Of a stretch of 64,000 bases of DNA, positions 8,916-17,009 are shown piece by piece. The DNA is from Ensifer adhaerens. GTDB taxonomy: Bacteria; Pseudomonadota; Alphaproteobacteria; Rhizobiales; Rhizobiaceae. The notes under the pieces are model-generated. The model was not told the DNA's origin and made no database searches. It saw nothing but the letters and a program-made list of their open reading frames with translations. Each line of letters opens with the position of its first letter. The first letter of the stretch is position 1. The stretch lies in assembly GCF_002940685.1 (NCBI RefSeq), contig NZ_PNFP01000003.1, positions 62,001 through 126,000 on the forward strand. Direction: 5' to 3'. The position numbers and the translations under genes are program-made.

Positions 8916-9908
8916 TCACAGAATGGTGGTGCAGCGGACCTCGACGTCGAGGAGCGCCTTGAGTTCGTCGTCGAGTGCCAGCACGGTCAGCGTCGCGCCA
9001 ACCATCTCCAGCGAGGTGAAATAGTTGCCGATATAGGTGCGGTAGATGCTGAGACCGCGAGCGGTGATTTCCCTCTCGATGGTGTCGTTCAGGATATAGA
9101 GTTCGTTGAGCGGCGTGGCGCCGAGGCCGGAGACCAGGACCGCGACCTCGGTTCCGGACGCCAGGTTGTGATCGTCGAGCACGATCTGGCACATGTCCCT
9201 GGCGACTGCGTCGGCGGTCTTCAGCGCTTCGACGCGTACGCCTGGTTCGCCATGGTGGCCGATGCCGACTTCCATGGTGCCCGGCTCGATCTGGAAGTTC
9301 GGATGGCCGACCGCAGGAAGCGTGCAGGGGCCGAGACCGACGCCGATCGAGCGGCAATTGTCGATCGCCTTCTGCGCTGTTGCGCGCACGTCCTCGAGGC
9401 TGGCGCCTTGCGCGGCCTTGGCACCGCCGATCTTCCACATGAAGATCTCGCCGGCCACGCCGCGGCGCTTTTCCCGTTCTTCCGGCGGCGCCGAGCAGAC
9501 GTCGTCGTTGGCAACCACGGTCAGCACCTCGATGCCGTCCTTTGCGGCCAGCTTCGTCGCCATCTTCACGTTCATGTTGTCGCCGGCATAGTTGCCGTAG
9601 AGGCAGACAACGCCCTTGCCGCCATCGGCTTCGCGAATGGCGTCATGAAAGCTCTTGGCGGTCGGAGACGAGAAAAGCTCGCCGACGGCGACGGCATCCA
9701 GCATGTTGCGGCCGGTATAGCCGATGAAGGCCGGCTCGTGGCCCGAGCCGCCGCCGGTGACGACGCCGACCTTGCCGGCGACCGGTGCGCCCCTGGCGAC
9801 GACGACGCGAGGATTGTCAGCCAGCCGGACGATATCGGAATGCGCCTTGACGAAGCCCTTGACGGTGTCCTCGACCACTTCGTCGGGATTGTTGATGAAC
9901 CTTTGCAT
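8916..9908 (-). CDS. dhaK: dihydroxyacetone kinase subunit DhaK, probable tetrulose kinase
   Basis: A 330-residue stand-alone DhaK. Substrate-binding motifs are TGGGSGHEPAF (residues about 51-61), YGNYAGDNMN (104-113) and GIGHHGEPGV, where His219 matches the residue that forms the hemiaminal with the ketose carbonyl. Length is normal for the family. ATG 9908 has AGGAG 5 nt upstream. It is followed directly by dhaL and preceded by the SDR dehydrogenase, so the operon probably oxidises a polyol to a ketose and then phosphorylates it. With GolD/DthD-type neighbours, erythrulose is a better guess than dihydroxyacetone, but the two cannot be separated by sequence alone. Confidence 0.92.
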   Translation of the reverse strand: MQRFINNPDEVVEDTVKGFVKAHSDIVRLADNPRVVVARGAPVAGKVGVVTGGGSGHEPAFIGYTGRNMLDAVAVGELFSSPTAKSFHDAIREADGGKGVVCLYGNYAGDNMNVKMATKLAAKDGIEVLTVVANDDVCSAPPEEREKRRGVAGEIFMWKIGGAKAAQGASLEDVRATAQKAIDNCRSIGVGLGPCTLPAVGHPNFQIEPGTMEVGIGHHGEPGVRVEALKTADAVARDMCQIVLDDHNLASGTEVAVLVSGLGATPLNELYILNDTIEREITARGLSIYRTYIGNYFTSLEMVGATLTVLALDDELKALLDVEVRCTTIL

Positions 9909-9936
9909 GGTTTCTCCTGTGGGTAGGCTTGCGTCG

Positions 9937-10710
9937 TCAGAGGATGGTGTAGCCGCCGTCGATCAGGAGATCGGCGCCGTTGATCATGTCGGCTCCTGCC
10001 GACGACAGGAACACGGCGGCGGCCGCGATCTCTTCCGGGTAGGCGAAGCGTCCGGCCGGGATGCGCTTCCTGGCGGCTTCACCCTTTTCGCCGCTCCAGG
10101 CCTTCTTGCCGAGTTCGGTCAAAACGATGGTCGGCGAGATGGTGTTGACGGAGATACCGTGCTTGCCCCATTCGGCGGCAAAGGTCTTCGACATGCCGAT
10201 GACGCCGAACTTCGACGCGCAGTAGGCGACATGTTCCTCGATCGCCACCGTGCCGGCCTGCGAAGCGAGGTTGACGATCTTGCCGCCCTTGCCGGCGGCG
10301 ATCATGGCGCGGCCGACCGCCTGGGTGACGAGGAAGCTGCCCTTGAGATTGATGGCGATGGTCTTGTCCCAATGGTCGAGCGACAGGTCTTCGGCGGGCG
10401 CCAGGAAGACCACGCCTGCGCTGTTGACAGCAATATCGATGCCGCCATAGGCCGCGACCACGGCCGAGACGGCGGCATTGACCGATGCCGGATTCGAAAC
10501 GTCGCAGACGAAGGGCTTGGCATCACCGCCGAGCGCCTCGGCCTTGGCCCGGGCCACATCCTCGTTGATGTCGAGGACGGCGACCTTGGCGCCCTTGGCG
10601 GCAAAGGCGGCGGCAATGGCCGCGCCGATGCCCGAGGCGCCGCCTGTGACGAGCGCCACCTTGCCGGTCAGCGGGAAATTGAGGTCGATCTGAGGGGTGG
10701 TGTCGCTCAT
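9937..10710 (-). CDS. SDR polyol dehydrogenase, GolD/DthD-like
   Basis: A 257-residue classical short-chain dehydrogenase. It has the cofactor loop TGGASGIGAAI (residues about 23-33), NSAGV, the catalytic Ser in NLASQAG, and the YCASK Tyr/Lys pair. An Asp after the second beta strand (VAVLDINED) favours NAD over NADP. The N-terminus and overall pattern recall the GolD/DthD group (D-arabinitol or D-threitol dehydrogenases). It is placed between the sugar transporter and dhaKL, suggesting oxidation of an imported polyol to a ketose for the kinase. ATG 10710 was chosen because the frame upstream is only a shadow of the preceding gene. The substrate is inferred from context. Confidence 0.85.
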   Translation of the reverse strand: MSDTTPQIDLNFPLTGKVALVTGGASGIGAAIAAAFAAKGAKVAVLDINEDVARAKAEALGGDAKPFVCDVSNPASVNAAVSAVVAAYGGIDIAVNSAGVVFLAPAEDLSLDHWDKTIAINLKGSFLVTQAVGRAMIAAGKGGKIVNLASQAGTVAIEEHVAYCASKFGVIGMSKTFAAEWGKHGISVNTISPTIVLTELGKKAWSGEKGEAARKRIPAGRFAYPEEIAAAAVFLSSAGADMINGADLLIDGGYTIL

Positions 10711-10771
10711 GTCTTCTGGTTCCTCGGCTTTGCGAAGGCGGGGCGGGCATGCCGCCCCGCGTTGACGTGTC

Positions 10772-11758
10772 TTACTTGCGTGCTTCGAGCAGCTTATCGA
10801 CGTTCTCGGTCGTGACCGGCGTCCACGGAACGTTGTATTCCTTGTCCTTGCCGTCGTTGAACGGCATGTCCGGATACTGCGCCCAGATGTCGGACTGCGG
10901 CTTGTAGTCGCCCTTCCTCGCCTGGAAGATCGCGAGGTCGAGCGCGCCCTGCGCCTGCGCGCGGGCATCCTGCAGGATCGACGTCATCGTGCCTTCCTTG
11001 ACGGCCGTCAAAGCATCGGTCACGCCATCGATACCGGCAATGGCGAAGTCATCGACCTTGAGGCCGGCGGACTTGATGGCTTCGATTGCGCCGAGCGCCA
11101 TCTCGTCGTTCTGGCCGATGACGCCGTTGATCTGGCCCTTGTGCGCCGTCAGCCAGTTTTCCATCAGTGTCTGCGCTTCGGCGCGCGACCAGTTGGCGGT
11201 CTGCTGTTCCAGCACCTTGACGTCCGGGCACTCGGCGAGCGCCTTCTTGTTGCCTTCGAGACGCGAGATCTGGGCAGACTGGCCGATCGGGCCTTCGATG
11301 ATGACGACGTTGCCCTTGCAGCCGATCTTGTCGAGCACGGTCTTGGCTTCCATGTATCCGGAGACCGTGTCGTCGGAACCGACATAGGCGGTCAGGAGGT
11401 CGGAGTTGACGCGCGTGTTGGAACCGACGACCGGAATGCCGGCGTCGTGGGCGGCCTGGACGGCGGTCGCGCCGGCCTCGATGTCGATCGGGACGAAGAT
11501 GATCGCGTTGAACTGCTGCGTGATCATCGTGTTGAACTGTTCCTGCTGGACGAGTGCGTCGTAGCGGCCGTCGAAGACGGTCAGCTCGACTTCACCGCTC
11601 TTGACGGCGGGATGATCCTCGAGGGCTGCGGACCAGATCTGCATGAATTCGGCGTTGAGGCCGTAGGGCGCCGCGCCGATCTTGATCTTTTCCTGCGCAA
11701 GGGCCGACGAGGCGAAGAGAGCCGTGGCGGAAGCCAGGGCGATCACGAGTTTCTTCAT
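10772..11758 (-). CDS. ribose-type sugar ABC transporter, periplasmic binding protein
   Basis: A 328-residue type-I periplasmic binding protein (peripla_BP_4 family). The N-terminus is a Sec signal peptide ending at SSALA-Q. The mature protein has the alternating Rossmann-like halves of ribose/xylitol binding proteins, with the hinge-region GVIGQNDEMALGAIEAI segment near residue 200. ATG 11758 follows GGAGGAGTAGC. It is the third gene of the leftward operon after the ATPase and permease, and delivers the polyol or sugar feeding the SDR and kinase. The sugar cannot be read from sequence. Confidence 0.92.
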   Translation of the reverse strand: MKKLVIALASATALFASSALAQEKIKIGAAPYGLNAEFMQIWSAALEDHPAVKSGEVELTVFDGRYDALVQQEQFNTMITQQFNAIIFVPIDIEAGATAVQAAHDAGIPVVGSNTRVNSDLLTAYVGSDDTVSGYMEAKTVLDKIGCKGNVVIIEGPIGQSAQISRLEGNKKALAECPDVKVLEQQTANWSRAEAQTLMENWLTAHKGQINGVIGQNDEMALGAIEAIKSAGLKVDDFAIAGIDGVTDALTAVKEGTMTSILQDARAQAQGALDLAIFQARKGDYKPQSDIWAQYPDMPFNDGKDKEYNVPWTPVTTENVDKLLEARK

Positions 11759-11844
11759 GCTACTCCTCCATTTTTTTGGACTCCGCCGCCTTCATGACGC
11801 GCGGATTGGTTGACGGCCGCCGATCGGTGGCCGTTTTCGTGGGG

Positions 11845-12849
11845 TCAGAGACCCTGATTGCGTTTCTGGTCGAGCATCACGGCGCCGACGATCAGCGCGC
11901 CCTTCAAGACCTGCTGGTAGTAGGACTGGATACCCATCAGATCGAGGCCGTTGTTCATCACGCCGATGATGAGTGCGCCGATCAGCGTTCCCGTCACGCG
12001 GCCGACGCCGCCGGAAAGGCTGGTGCCGCCGATCACCACGGCCGCGATGGCGTCGAGTTCGTAGGCGATGCCGGCCTGCGGCAGGGCGGAGCCGGTGCGC
12101 GCCGAAAGCATCATGCCCGCCAGTCCCGACAGAGCACCGGAGATCACGTAGACGAGAAAACGGATGCGCGTGACGTTGATGCCCGACGTCTTGGCCGCAT
12201 GCGGGTTGCCGCCGACGGCGTAGACATAGCGGCCGAAGCGCGTGCGCGTGAGGATCCACCAGGAAGCGGCAAAGACGATCGCCAGCAGGATGACCGGCAT
12301 CGGTATGCCGAGGATGTTGCCCGTTCCGATCCAGCGGAACTCAGGGGTCAGCGCCGGTACCGGCTTACCGCCGCCATAGATCAGAGTCATGCCGCGGGCC
12401 GCGGAAAGCATGCCGAGCGTCGCGACGAAGGCCGGGACCGAGAACCGGGAAACGATGATACCGACGAGCGTGCCGCAGGCGACGCCGACGAGTATGCCGA
12501 TCGCCAGCGCCAGAAAGAAGGGATAGGGCGCACCGGCGACGCCCGCGGTTGCCGAAGTGGTGGCGAAACTCGCGCTGACCATGCCGGCAAGCGCCACCAC
12601 CGATCCAACCGAAAGATCGATGCCACGCGTCAGGATGACGAAGGTCATGCCGATCGCGAGCACGCCGTTGATGGACGTTTGCAGGAGCACGTTGGAGATG
12701 TTGCCCGGCGTCAGGAAATACGGGTTCGAGACAGAAAGAATGACGGCGAGCAGCAGGAAGGCGAGGAAGATGCCGTATTCCTGGATCAGCGTGCTGCGGT
12801 TTTCGGCGGCAAACCACGGCCGGGACTGTTTGTTCTCGATGTTGGACAC
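11845..12849 (-). CDS. ribose-type sugar ABC transporter permease (RbsC-like)
   Basis: A 334-residue integral membrane permease of the BPD_transp_2 family. It is hydrophobic throughout, with 8-10 predicted helices and the conserved LTRGIDLSVGSVVALAGM segment of RbsC/XylH proteins near residue 75. GTG 12849 is used (AGAGG upstream, VSNIENKQ). It lies between the ATPase and the binding protein; no second permease is present, so it probably works as a homodimer. Confidence 0.92.
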   Translation of the reverse strand: MSNIENKQSRPWFAAENRSTLIQEYGIFLAFLLLAVILSVSNPYFLTPGNISNVLLQTSINGVLAIGMTFVILTRGIDLSVGSVVALAGMVSASFATTSATAGVAGAPYPFFLALAIGILVGVACGTLVGIIVSRFSVPAFVATLGMLSAARGMTLIYGGGKPVPALTPEFRWIGTGNILGIPMPVILLAIVFAASWWILTRTRFGRYVYAVGGNPHAAKTSGINVTRIRFLVYVISGALSGLAGMMLSARTGSALPQAGIAYELDAIAAVVIGGTSLSGGVGRVTGTLIGALIIGVMNNGLDLMGIQSYYQQVLKGALIVGAVMLDQKRNQGL

Positions 12850-12907
12850 GGTTCAGAAGCCTCTCTTGTGTCGGGCAATCGCTGGCGGCGCGGGATCCTG
12901 AGCGCGC

Positions 12908-14386
12908 TCAGGTCGACAGGTGGACGAGCGCTTGCGCGTCCGTTGCGCGGCGATCGTAGATGCCGGCGGATTTTCCTTGCCGCATGACGAGGATGCGGTC
13001 GGACATGCCGAGCACTTCATCGATTTCGGACGAAATCATCACCACCGTGCCGCCGGAGGCGGTGAAGTCACAGATGATGCGGTAGATTTCCCGCTTGGCG
13101 CCGACGTCGACGCCGCGGGTCGGCTCGTCGAGGAGCAGGAGCCGCGGATTGCGCAGGAACCACTTGCCGAGCACCACTTTTTGCTGATTGCCGCCGGAGA
13201 GCCCCGAGACCGGCATGGTGTCGCGGGCGGCCTTGATGCCGAAGCGCGCGATCATCTCGGCGCTGGCGGATGCCTCCTCGCGGCGTTTCATGACGAAGTT
13301 CGGGCTCATTTCCGGCAGGCTGGCAAGGCTGATGTTGCCGCGCACGCTGTCGCTGAGATTAAGGCCGGTCAGCTTGCGGTCTTCGGTGACGAAGGCAATG
13401 CCGCTCGCCATCGCGTTGACGGGCTTGCTCACATCGACGCGTTCACCTTCGAGGCGAATTTCGCCCTGGCTCGGTCGATCAAGGCCGAAGATGCAGTTGA
13501 ATATCTCGGTACGGCCCGATCCCATGAGGCCGTAGATGCCGAAGATCTCGCCCTTGCGGACGGAGAAGGAAATGTCGTCGATCTTGCCGGGCAGGGAGAG
13601 TCCGGAAACCTCCAGGCCGATGGTGTCCTGAGGCTCGTTCGTCTTGATGTATTCTTCGCCCAGCTCGCGCCCGACGATCATGCGGATGAGGCCGGGGCGG
13701 TCGATATCCGCCAGCAGGCCACTGTCGACATAGCCGCCATCGCGGAAAACCGTGTAGGAATCGGCGATCTGGAAGATCTCGGAGAGCCGGTGCGAGACAT
13801 AGACGACGCCTTTGCCCTCGGCCTTCAGGCGGGCAACGGCGGCAAACAGGTGCTGCGCCTCTTTTTCCCCAATGGCCGAGGTCGGCTCGTCCATGAAGAT
13901 CACTTCGGCTTCATGGCTGAACGCCTTGGCGATTTCGACGAGCTGCATCTGCGCGACCGAAAGGTTCATCATCGTCTGGGTTGCGCGGATATTGAACTCG
14001 AGCCGGTCGAGCAGTTGCTGCGCGTCGCGGTTCATCTTCTTGAAGTCGATGCCGCCGAAACGCGCCGACGGCTCGCGCCCCAGATAGATGTTCTCGGCCA
14101 CCGTCATATGCGGAACCGGACTTAGTTCCTGCTCGATGATGGCAATGCCGGAGGCCAGTGCCTCGGCGGGATTGCCATAGCGAACCTCCTTGCCGCGTCG
14201 CCAGATCGTGCCGCCGTCGCGCTGCTGGATGCCCATGAGGATCGAGAGGAACGTGGACTTGCCGGCGCCGTTGCCGCCGCAAAGCGCGTGGACGGAACCC
14301 GCCTGAAGTTCGAGCTGGCCATTGCGCAGCGCGGCAACGCCTCCGAACGACTTCTTCAGCCCCTCAACCTTCAACAATGGTGGCAT
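12908..14386 (-). CDS. ribose-type sugar ABC transporter ATPase (RbsA-like, duplicated domain)
   Basis: A 492-residue fusion of two ABC domains. Domain 1 carries Walker A GGNGAGKST (residues about 37-45; the usual E is G), a signature NLSVAQMQLVEIAKA and Walker B VIFMDEPTSA. Domain 2 has the degenerate Walker A GLMGSGRTE usual in RbsA/MglA/XylG, a good signature LSGGNQQKVVLGKW and LLLLDEPTRGVD. The ATG at 14386 has GGAGGAAGCC upstream. It is the first gene of the operon; candidate operators lie 50-105 nt upstream. Confidence 0.93.
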   Translation of the reverse strand: MPPLLKVEGLKKSFGGVAALRNGQLELQAGSVHALCGGNGAGKSTFLSILMGIQQRDGGTIWRRGKEVRYGNPAEALASGIAIIEQELSPVPHMTVAENIYLGREPSARFGGIDFKKMNRDAQQLLDRLEFNIRATQTMMNLSVAQMQLVEIAKAFSHEAEVIFMDEPTSAIGEKEAQHLFAAVARLKAEGKGVVYVSHRLSEIFQIADSYTVFRDGGYVDSGLLADIDRPGLIRMIVGRELGEEYIKTNEPQDTIGLEVSGLSLPGKIDDISFSVRKGEIFGIYGLMGSGRTEIFNCIFGLDRPSQGEIRLEGERVDVSKPVNAMASGIAFVTEDRKLTGLNLSDSVRGNISLASLPEMSPNFVMKRREEASASAEMIARFGIKAARDTMPVSGLSGGNQQKVVLGKWFLRNPRLLLLDEPTRGVDVGAKREIYRIICDFTASGGTVVMISSEIDEVLGMSDRILVMRQGKSAGIYDRRATDAQALVHLST

Positions 14387-15021
14387 GGCTTCCTCCCACG
14401 CTGCATTCGATTAGACAAAAATCACAGATCGATCGACATATGTCAATAACACACTTTTACTTTTGACAAATGCAAGCCGTCTTTTGTCAATTAAGTGCTG
14501 TTGTGCCCCTGACAGGCGGCGGAGGTCCGCTGCCTCGCGCCTGCGTGTGTCGGCTGGTCGCGCTCCTAAAGGAACGGCATGAGAGACGAGTGCGTATCGA
14601 CGTATGGGTAGTTGGGGTGCCGGTGATCGCCATGGACGACAGAAGCGATCGAACGCGGCTTCGCGCGAACCATCCGCCGCCCGGGCGCCCTATCGGCATC
14701 GCCAAGCTCCCGACAGGGCCGGTCGGTCAAAAATCGATGGAAAAGGTTACGGCAGCTTGCGGGCCTGCAGGCGTGTCGCTTCGGGATGCCGGTTTTCCGC
14801 TTCCGCATGGAAGAGGCGACGGGCTTCATCAAGCGGTGCCGGCGCTCGACCAGCGGCGGCTACCAAGGGCCGCAGCGGCGCGACGTCGTCGCTCCCCATC
14901 TGCGTCTCGCAGTATGGGCTTTGCGCCGGAATGGACGAAGGATCTTGAAAGGTGGGCGGTCGCCAGTTCTTGCAGTGGCGAGGATGGAGGGCCGTTCAGC
15001 GCGCGGTCGAGATCGCAGACC
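14387..15021. promoter_or_regulatory. 635-nt intergenic region with sugar-operon promoter
   Basis: Lies upstream of the sugar-transport operon and downstream of the leftward DszA-like gene. The first 110 nt next to the transporter are AT-rich and hold inverted repeats listed separately. The remainder (about 14500-15021) has open frames on both strands with no recognisable protein; it could be a decayed gene, and no clear terminator for the dsz-like operon was found. Confidence 0.5.
14435..14490. promoter_or_regulatory. candidate operator: two inverted repeats upstream of the sugar operon
   Basis: A perfect 10-bp palindrome GACATATGTC (14435-14444) is followed by an inverted repeat TTGACAAA (14463-14470) / TTTGTCAA (14483-14490) with a 12-nt spacer. 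All share a TTGACA/TGTCAA core, and another GACAAAA occurs at 14414. This matches what an oligomeric SorC-type regulator would bind, and the SorC-DhaK fusion is encoded in the same locus. The assignment is inference. Confidence 0.45.
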
Positions 15022-16323
15022 TCAAATTGCCGGAAAGGGCAAACCGTAGCGCTCCCTGATGGTTCGCTCTTCATAGCGGCGGCGATAAACACCGCGGTCC
15101 TGAAGGACCGGGACGACGTTCTTCACGAATTCCTCGATATCGTCGGGCGCTCGTGGCGGCTGGAGCGTGTAGCCGTCGACAGTGCCGTCGTCCCACAGGT
15201 CGATTAGCGCGTCAGCCACCTCTTCTGCGGTTCCGAGTAGTAGCCGATGATGGCCCTCGGAGCGGCGCACCGCTTGCCGCGCTGTCAGCTTCTCATGGGC
15301 CAGCATATCGGAAAGCCCCAGTCCCATTCCGACTGCCTGAAGACGGTTGGGATCCGGGATAAAGCGATCGGCGTCCAACACGGCATCCGGATCGAAACCA
15401 TCCGGGTCGATGCCGTTCTCCTTGACGAACCGCGCGATCAGACCGTCTTCCGAGCCTGCGCCGCTGAAGAGTTCGTGCTTGCGCAGCGCTTCTTGTTTCG
15501 TCTCGCCGAGGATCACCACCACTCCGGGCACGATCCGAATGGCCTTCGGGTCGCGACCGAGCGCTGCTGCGCGATCCCTGACCTTCTTGCCAAAGGCCTG
15601 GCCAGCCGGGCGGGAGAGGATATTGCAATAGATGATTTCGCCATGGCGGGCGGCAAGCTCGATACCGCCATCGGACGCGCCTGCCTGCGCAATCACCGGG
15701 TGGCCCTGCGGTCCGCGCGGAACGTTCAGCGGCCCCTTGACCGTGAAATGATCGCCCTCGTGGTCGATCGCATGCGCGCTTCCGGCATCCCAGAAACGCT
15801 CGTCCGGGACATGGCCCTCGCGGGCCGGATCCCAGCTTGCCCAGAGCTTCTTGGCGACGTCGAGAAATTCGGACGCCTTGGCGTAGCGCTCGGCTCGCGC
15901 AGGCAAGGGGGCCGCGCCGAAGTTGGCCGCGACGTTCGGATTGAAGGACGAGACGACGTTGATGATCAGCCGGCCACCGGAAACGATGTCGGCCGACTGA
16001 GTTCTTCGGGCGAGATTGTAGGGTGAGTTGTAGGTCGACGACATGGTCGCGACGAAGCCGATATCGGGCACCTGCGCCGCCAGCGCCGTACAGAGGATCA
16101 GTGGATCGATGGTGTGAAACGGCCGGCTGTTCGGATCGGTCATCAATGCCGGATGATCGGAGAAGAACACCGCGTCGAAAAGACCCCTGTGCGCGAGTTC
16201 GGTGAGACGCCTGTAGTAATCTGGGTCGTAGATGTCGTGGCGGTTGCCGCTGCGATACTTCCAGGCTGCCGGCAGATAGCCTGTCGTGTTGATGCCGACA
16301 TTGAGATTGAGCGTGCGGGGCAT
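15022..16323 (-). CDS. NtaA/DszA-family FMN-dependent monooxygenase
   Basis: A 433-residue two-component flavin monooxygenase of the bacterial-luciferase fold, in the NtaA/SnaA/DszA (SoxA) group. Family marks include the N-terminal NLNVGINTTGYLPAAW, FFSDHPAL, and the highly conserved INVVSSFNPNVAANFG near residue 120, with QAGASDGGIELAARHGEIIYC around 210. Such enzymes use FMNH2 from a separate reductase to open C-N or C-S bonds; DszA turns dibenzothiophene sulfone into a sulfinate. It is the last gene of a leftward operon that also carries DszB- and DszC-like genes, supporting a C-S cleavage role. The true substrate is unknown. Confidence 0.9.
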   Translation of the reverse strand: MPRTLNLNVGINTTGYLPAAWKYRSGNRHDIYDPDYYRRLTELAHRGLFDAVFFSDHPALMTDPNSRPFHTIDPLILCTALAAQVPDIGFVATMSSTYNSPYNLARRTQSADIVSGGRLIINVVSSFNPNVAANFGAAPLPARAERYAKASEFLDVAKKLWASWDPAREGHVPDERFWDAGSAHAIDHEGDHFTVKGPLNVPRGPQGHPVIAQAGASDGGIELAARHGEIIYCNILSRPAGQAFGKKVRDRAAALGRDPKAIRIVPGVVVILGETKQEALRKHELFSGAGSEDGLIARFVKENGIDPDGFDPDAVLDADRFIPDPNRLQAVGMGLGLSDMLAHEKLTARQAVRRSEGHHRLLLGTAEEVADALIDLWDDGTVDGYTLQPPRAPDDIEEFVKNVVPVLQDRGVYRRRYEERTIRERYGLPFPAI

Positions 16324-16338
16324 GCGAGCGAAAGTCCC

Positions 16339-16989
16339 TCAATAGGCCGCGGTGAAGCGGCGGCGGATGAACTGTCCCTTGTCGAGTTCATCGAGAATGG
16401 CGATGGCGAAATCGGCTTCGGAGATGCGGCTTTCGCCCGCTTCGTCGCGCAGCAGCGCATCTTCGCCGAGCCTGAAACGCCCGGTTCTCTCACCCGCCTT
16501 GATCGACAGCGGCGGGGAGACATAGGTCCAGTCGAGGTCATGCTCGCCGCGCTTCAGGCTGCGCAGGATCTCGCGATTGCGCAGCGTATGCGCCTTGTGT
16601 TCGGCGGGGTAAAAATCGCTGTCGACGACGTCGGTACCGGGGCTTGCCTGAAGGCTGCCGACCCCGCCGACGATGATGATGCGGCGGACGCCGGCGCGCT
16701 TGACGCCTTCAAAAAGGGAGGCATGCGCTCTCTCGATGAGACCAGCTGCTTCCTCGGCGGAATGACGGCGGAGGCCCGGACTATAGGCGCTGATGACGGC
16801 ATCGTGGCCGGCGACGATTTTCGCCACCACCTGCGGATCGGCGATATCGGCCTTCACGGCCGTAAGGCGCTCGGCGGGCTCCAGCGTTGAGGAGTGCGTC
16901 ACCGCTGTGACGCGATGGCCGCGCAACAAGGCCTCGTTGCGGATGTTGCTGCCGATGTTTCCGGAAGCGCCGAAGACGACGATGGGCAT
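16339..16989 (-). CDS. NAD(P)H-binding atypical SDR protein
   Basis: A 216-residue protein beginning with a dinucleotide fold, VVFGASGNIGSNIRNEAL, of the NAD(P)-binding atypical SDR group (YwnB/NmrA-like). It lacks a classical YxxxK pair. It could be an oxidoreductase or a flavin reductase-like partner for the FMN monooxygenase that ends 16 nt downstream. ATG 16989 has AAGGA 10 nt upstream. It is the sixth gene of the seven-gene dsz-like operon; 20 nt separate it from the upstream FAD monooxygenase. A specific function is not recognised. Confidence 0.8.
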   Translation of the reverse strand: MPIVVFGASGNIGSNIRNEALLRGHRVTAVTHSSTLEPAERLTAVKADIADPQVVAKIVAGHDAVISAYSPGLRRHSAEEAAGLIERAHASLFEGVKRAGVRRIIIVGGVGSLQASPGTDVVDSDFYPAEHKAHTLRNREILRSLKRGEHDLDWTYVSPPLSIKAGERTGRFRLGEDALLRDEAGESRISEADFAIAILDELDKGQFIRRRFTAAY

Positions 16990-17009
16990 GGTCGATCTTT
17001 CCTTAAGGG

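Noticed and set aside
11776-12987. Plus-strand 403-residue open frame
   Set aside because: Antisense shadow of the sugar permease gene.
12920-14125. Plus-strand 401-residue open frame
   Set aside because: Antisense shadow of the RbsA-like ATPase gene.
15022-16323. Nitrilotriacetate monooxygenase (ntaA) as a specific name
   Set aside because: The family motif fits, but NtaA, SnaA and DszA share it; the context points to C-S rather than NTA chemistry, so no gene symbol was given.
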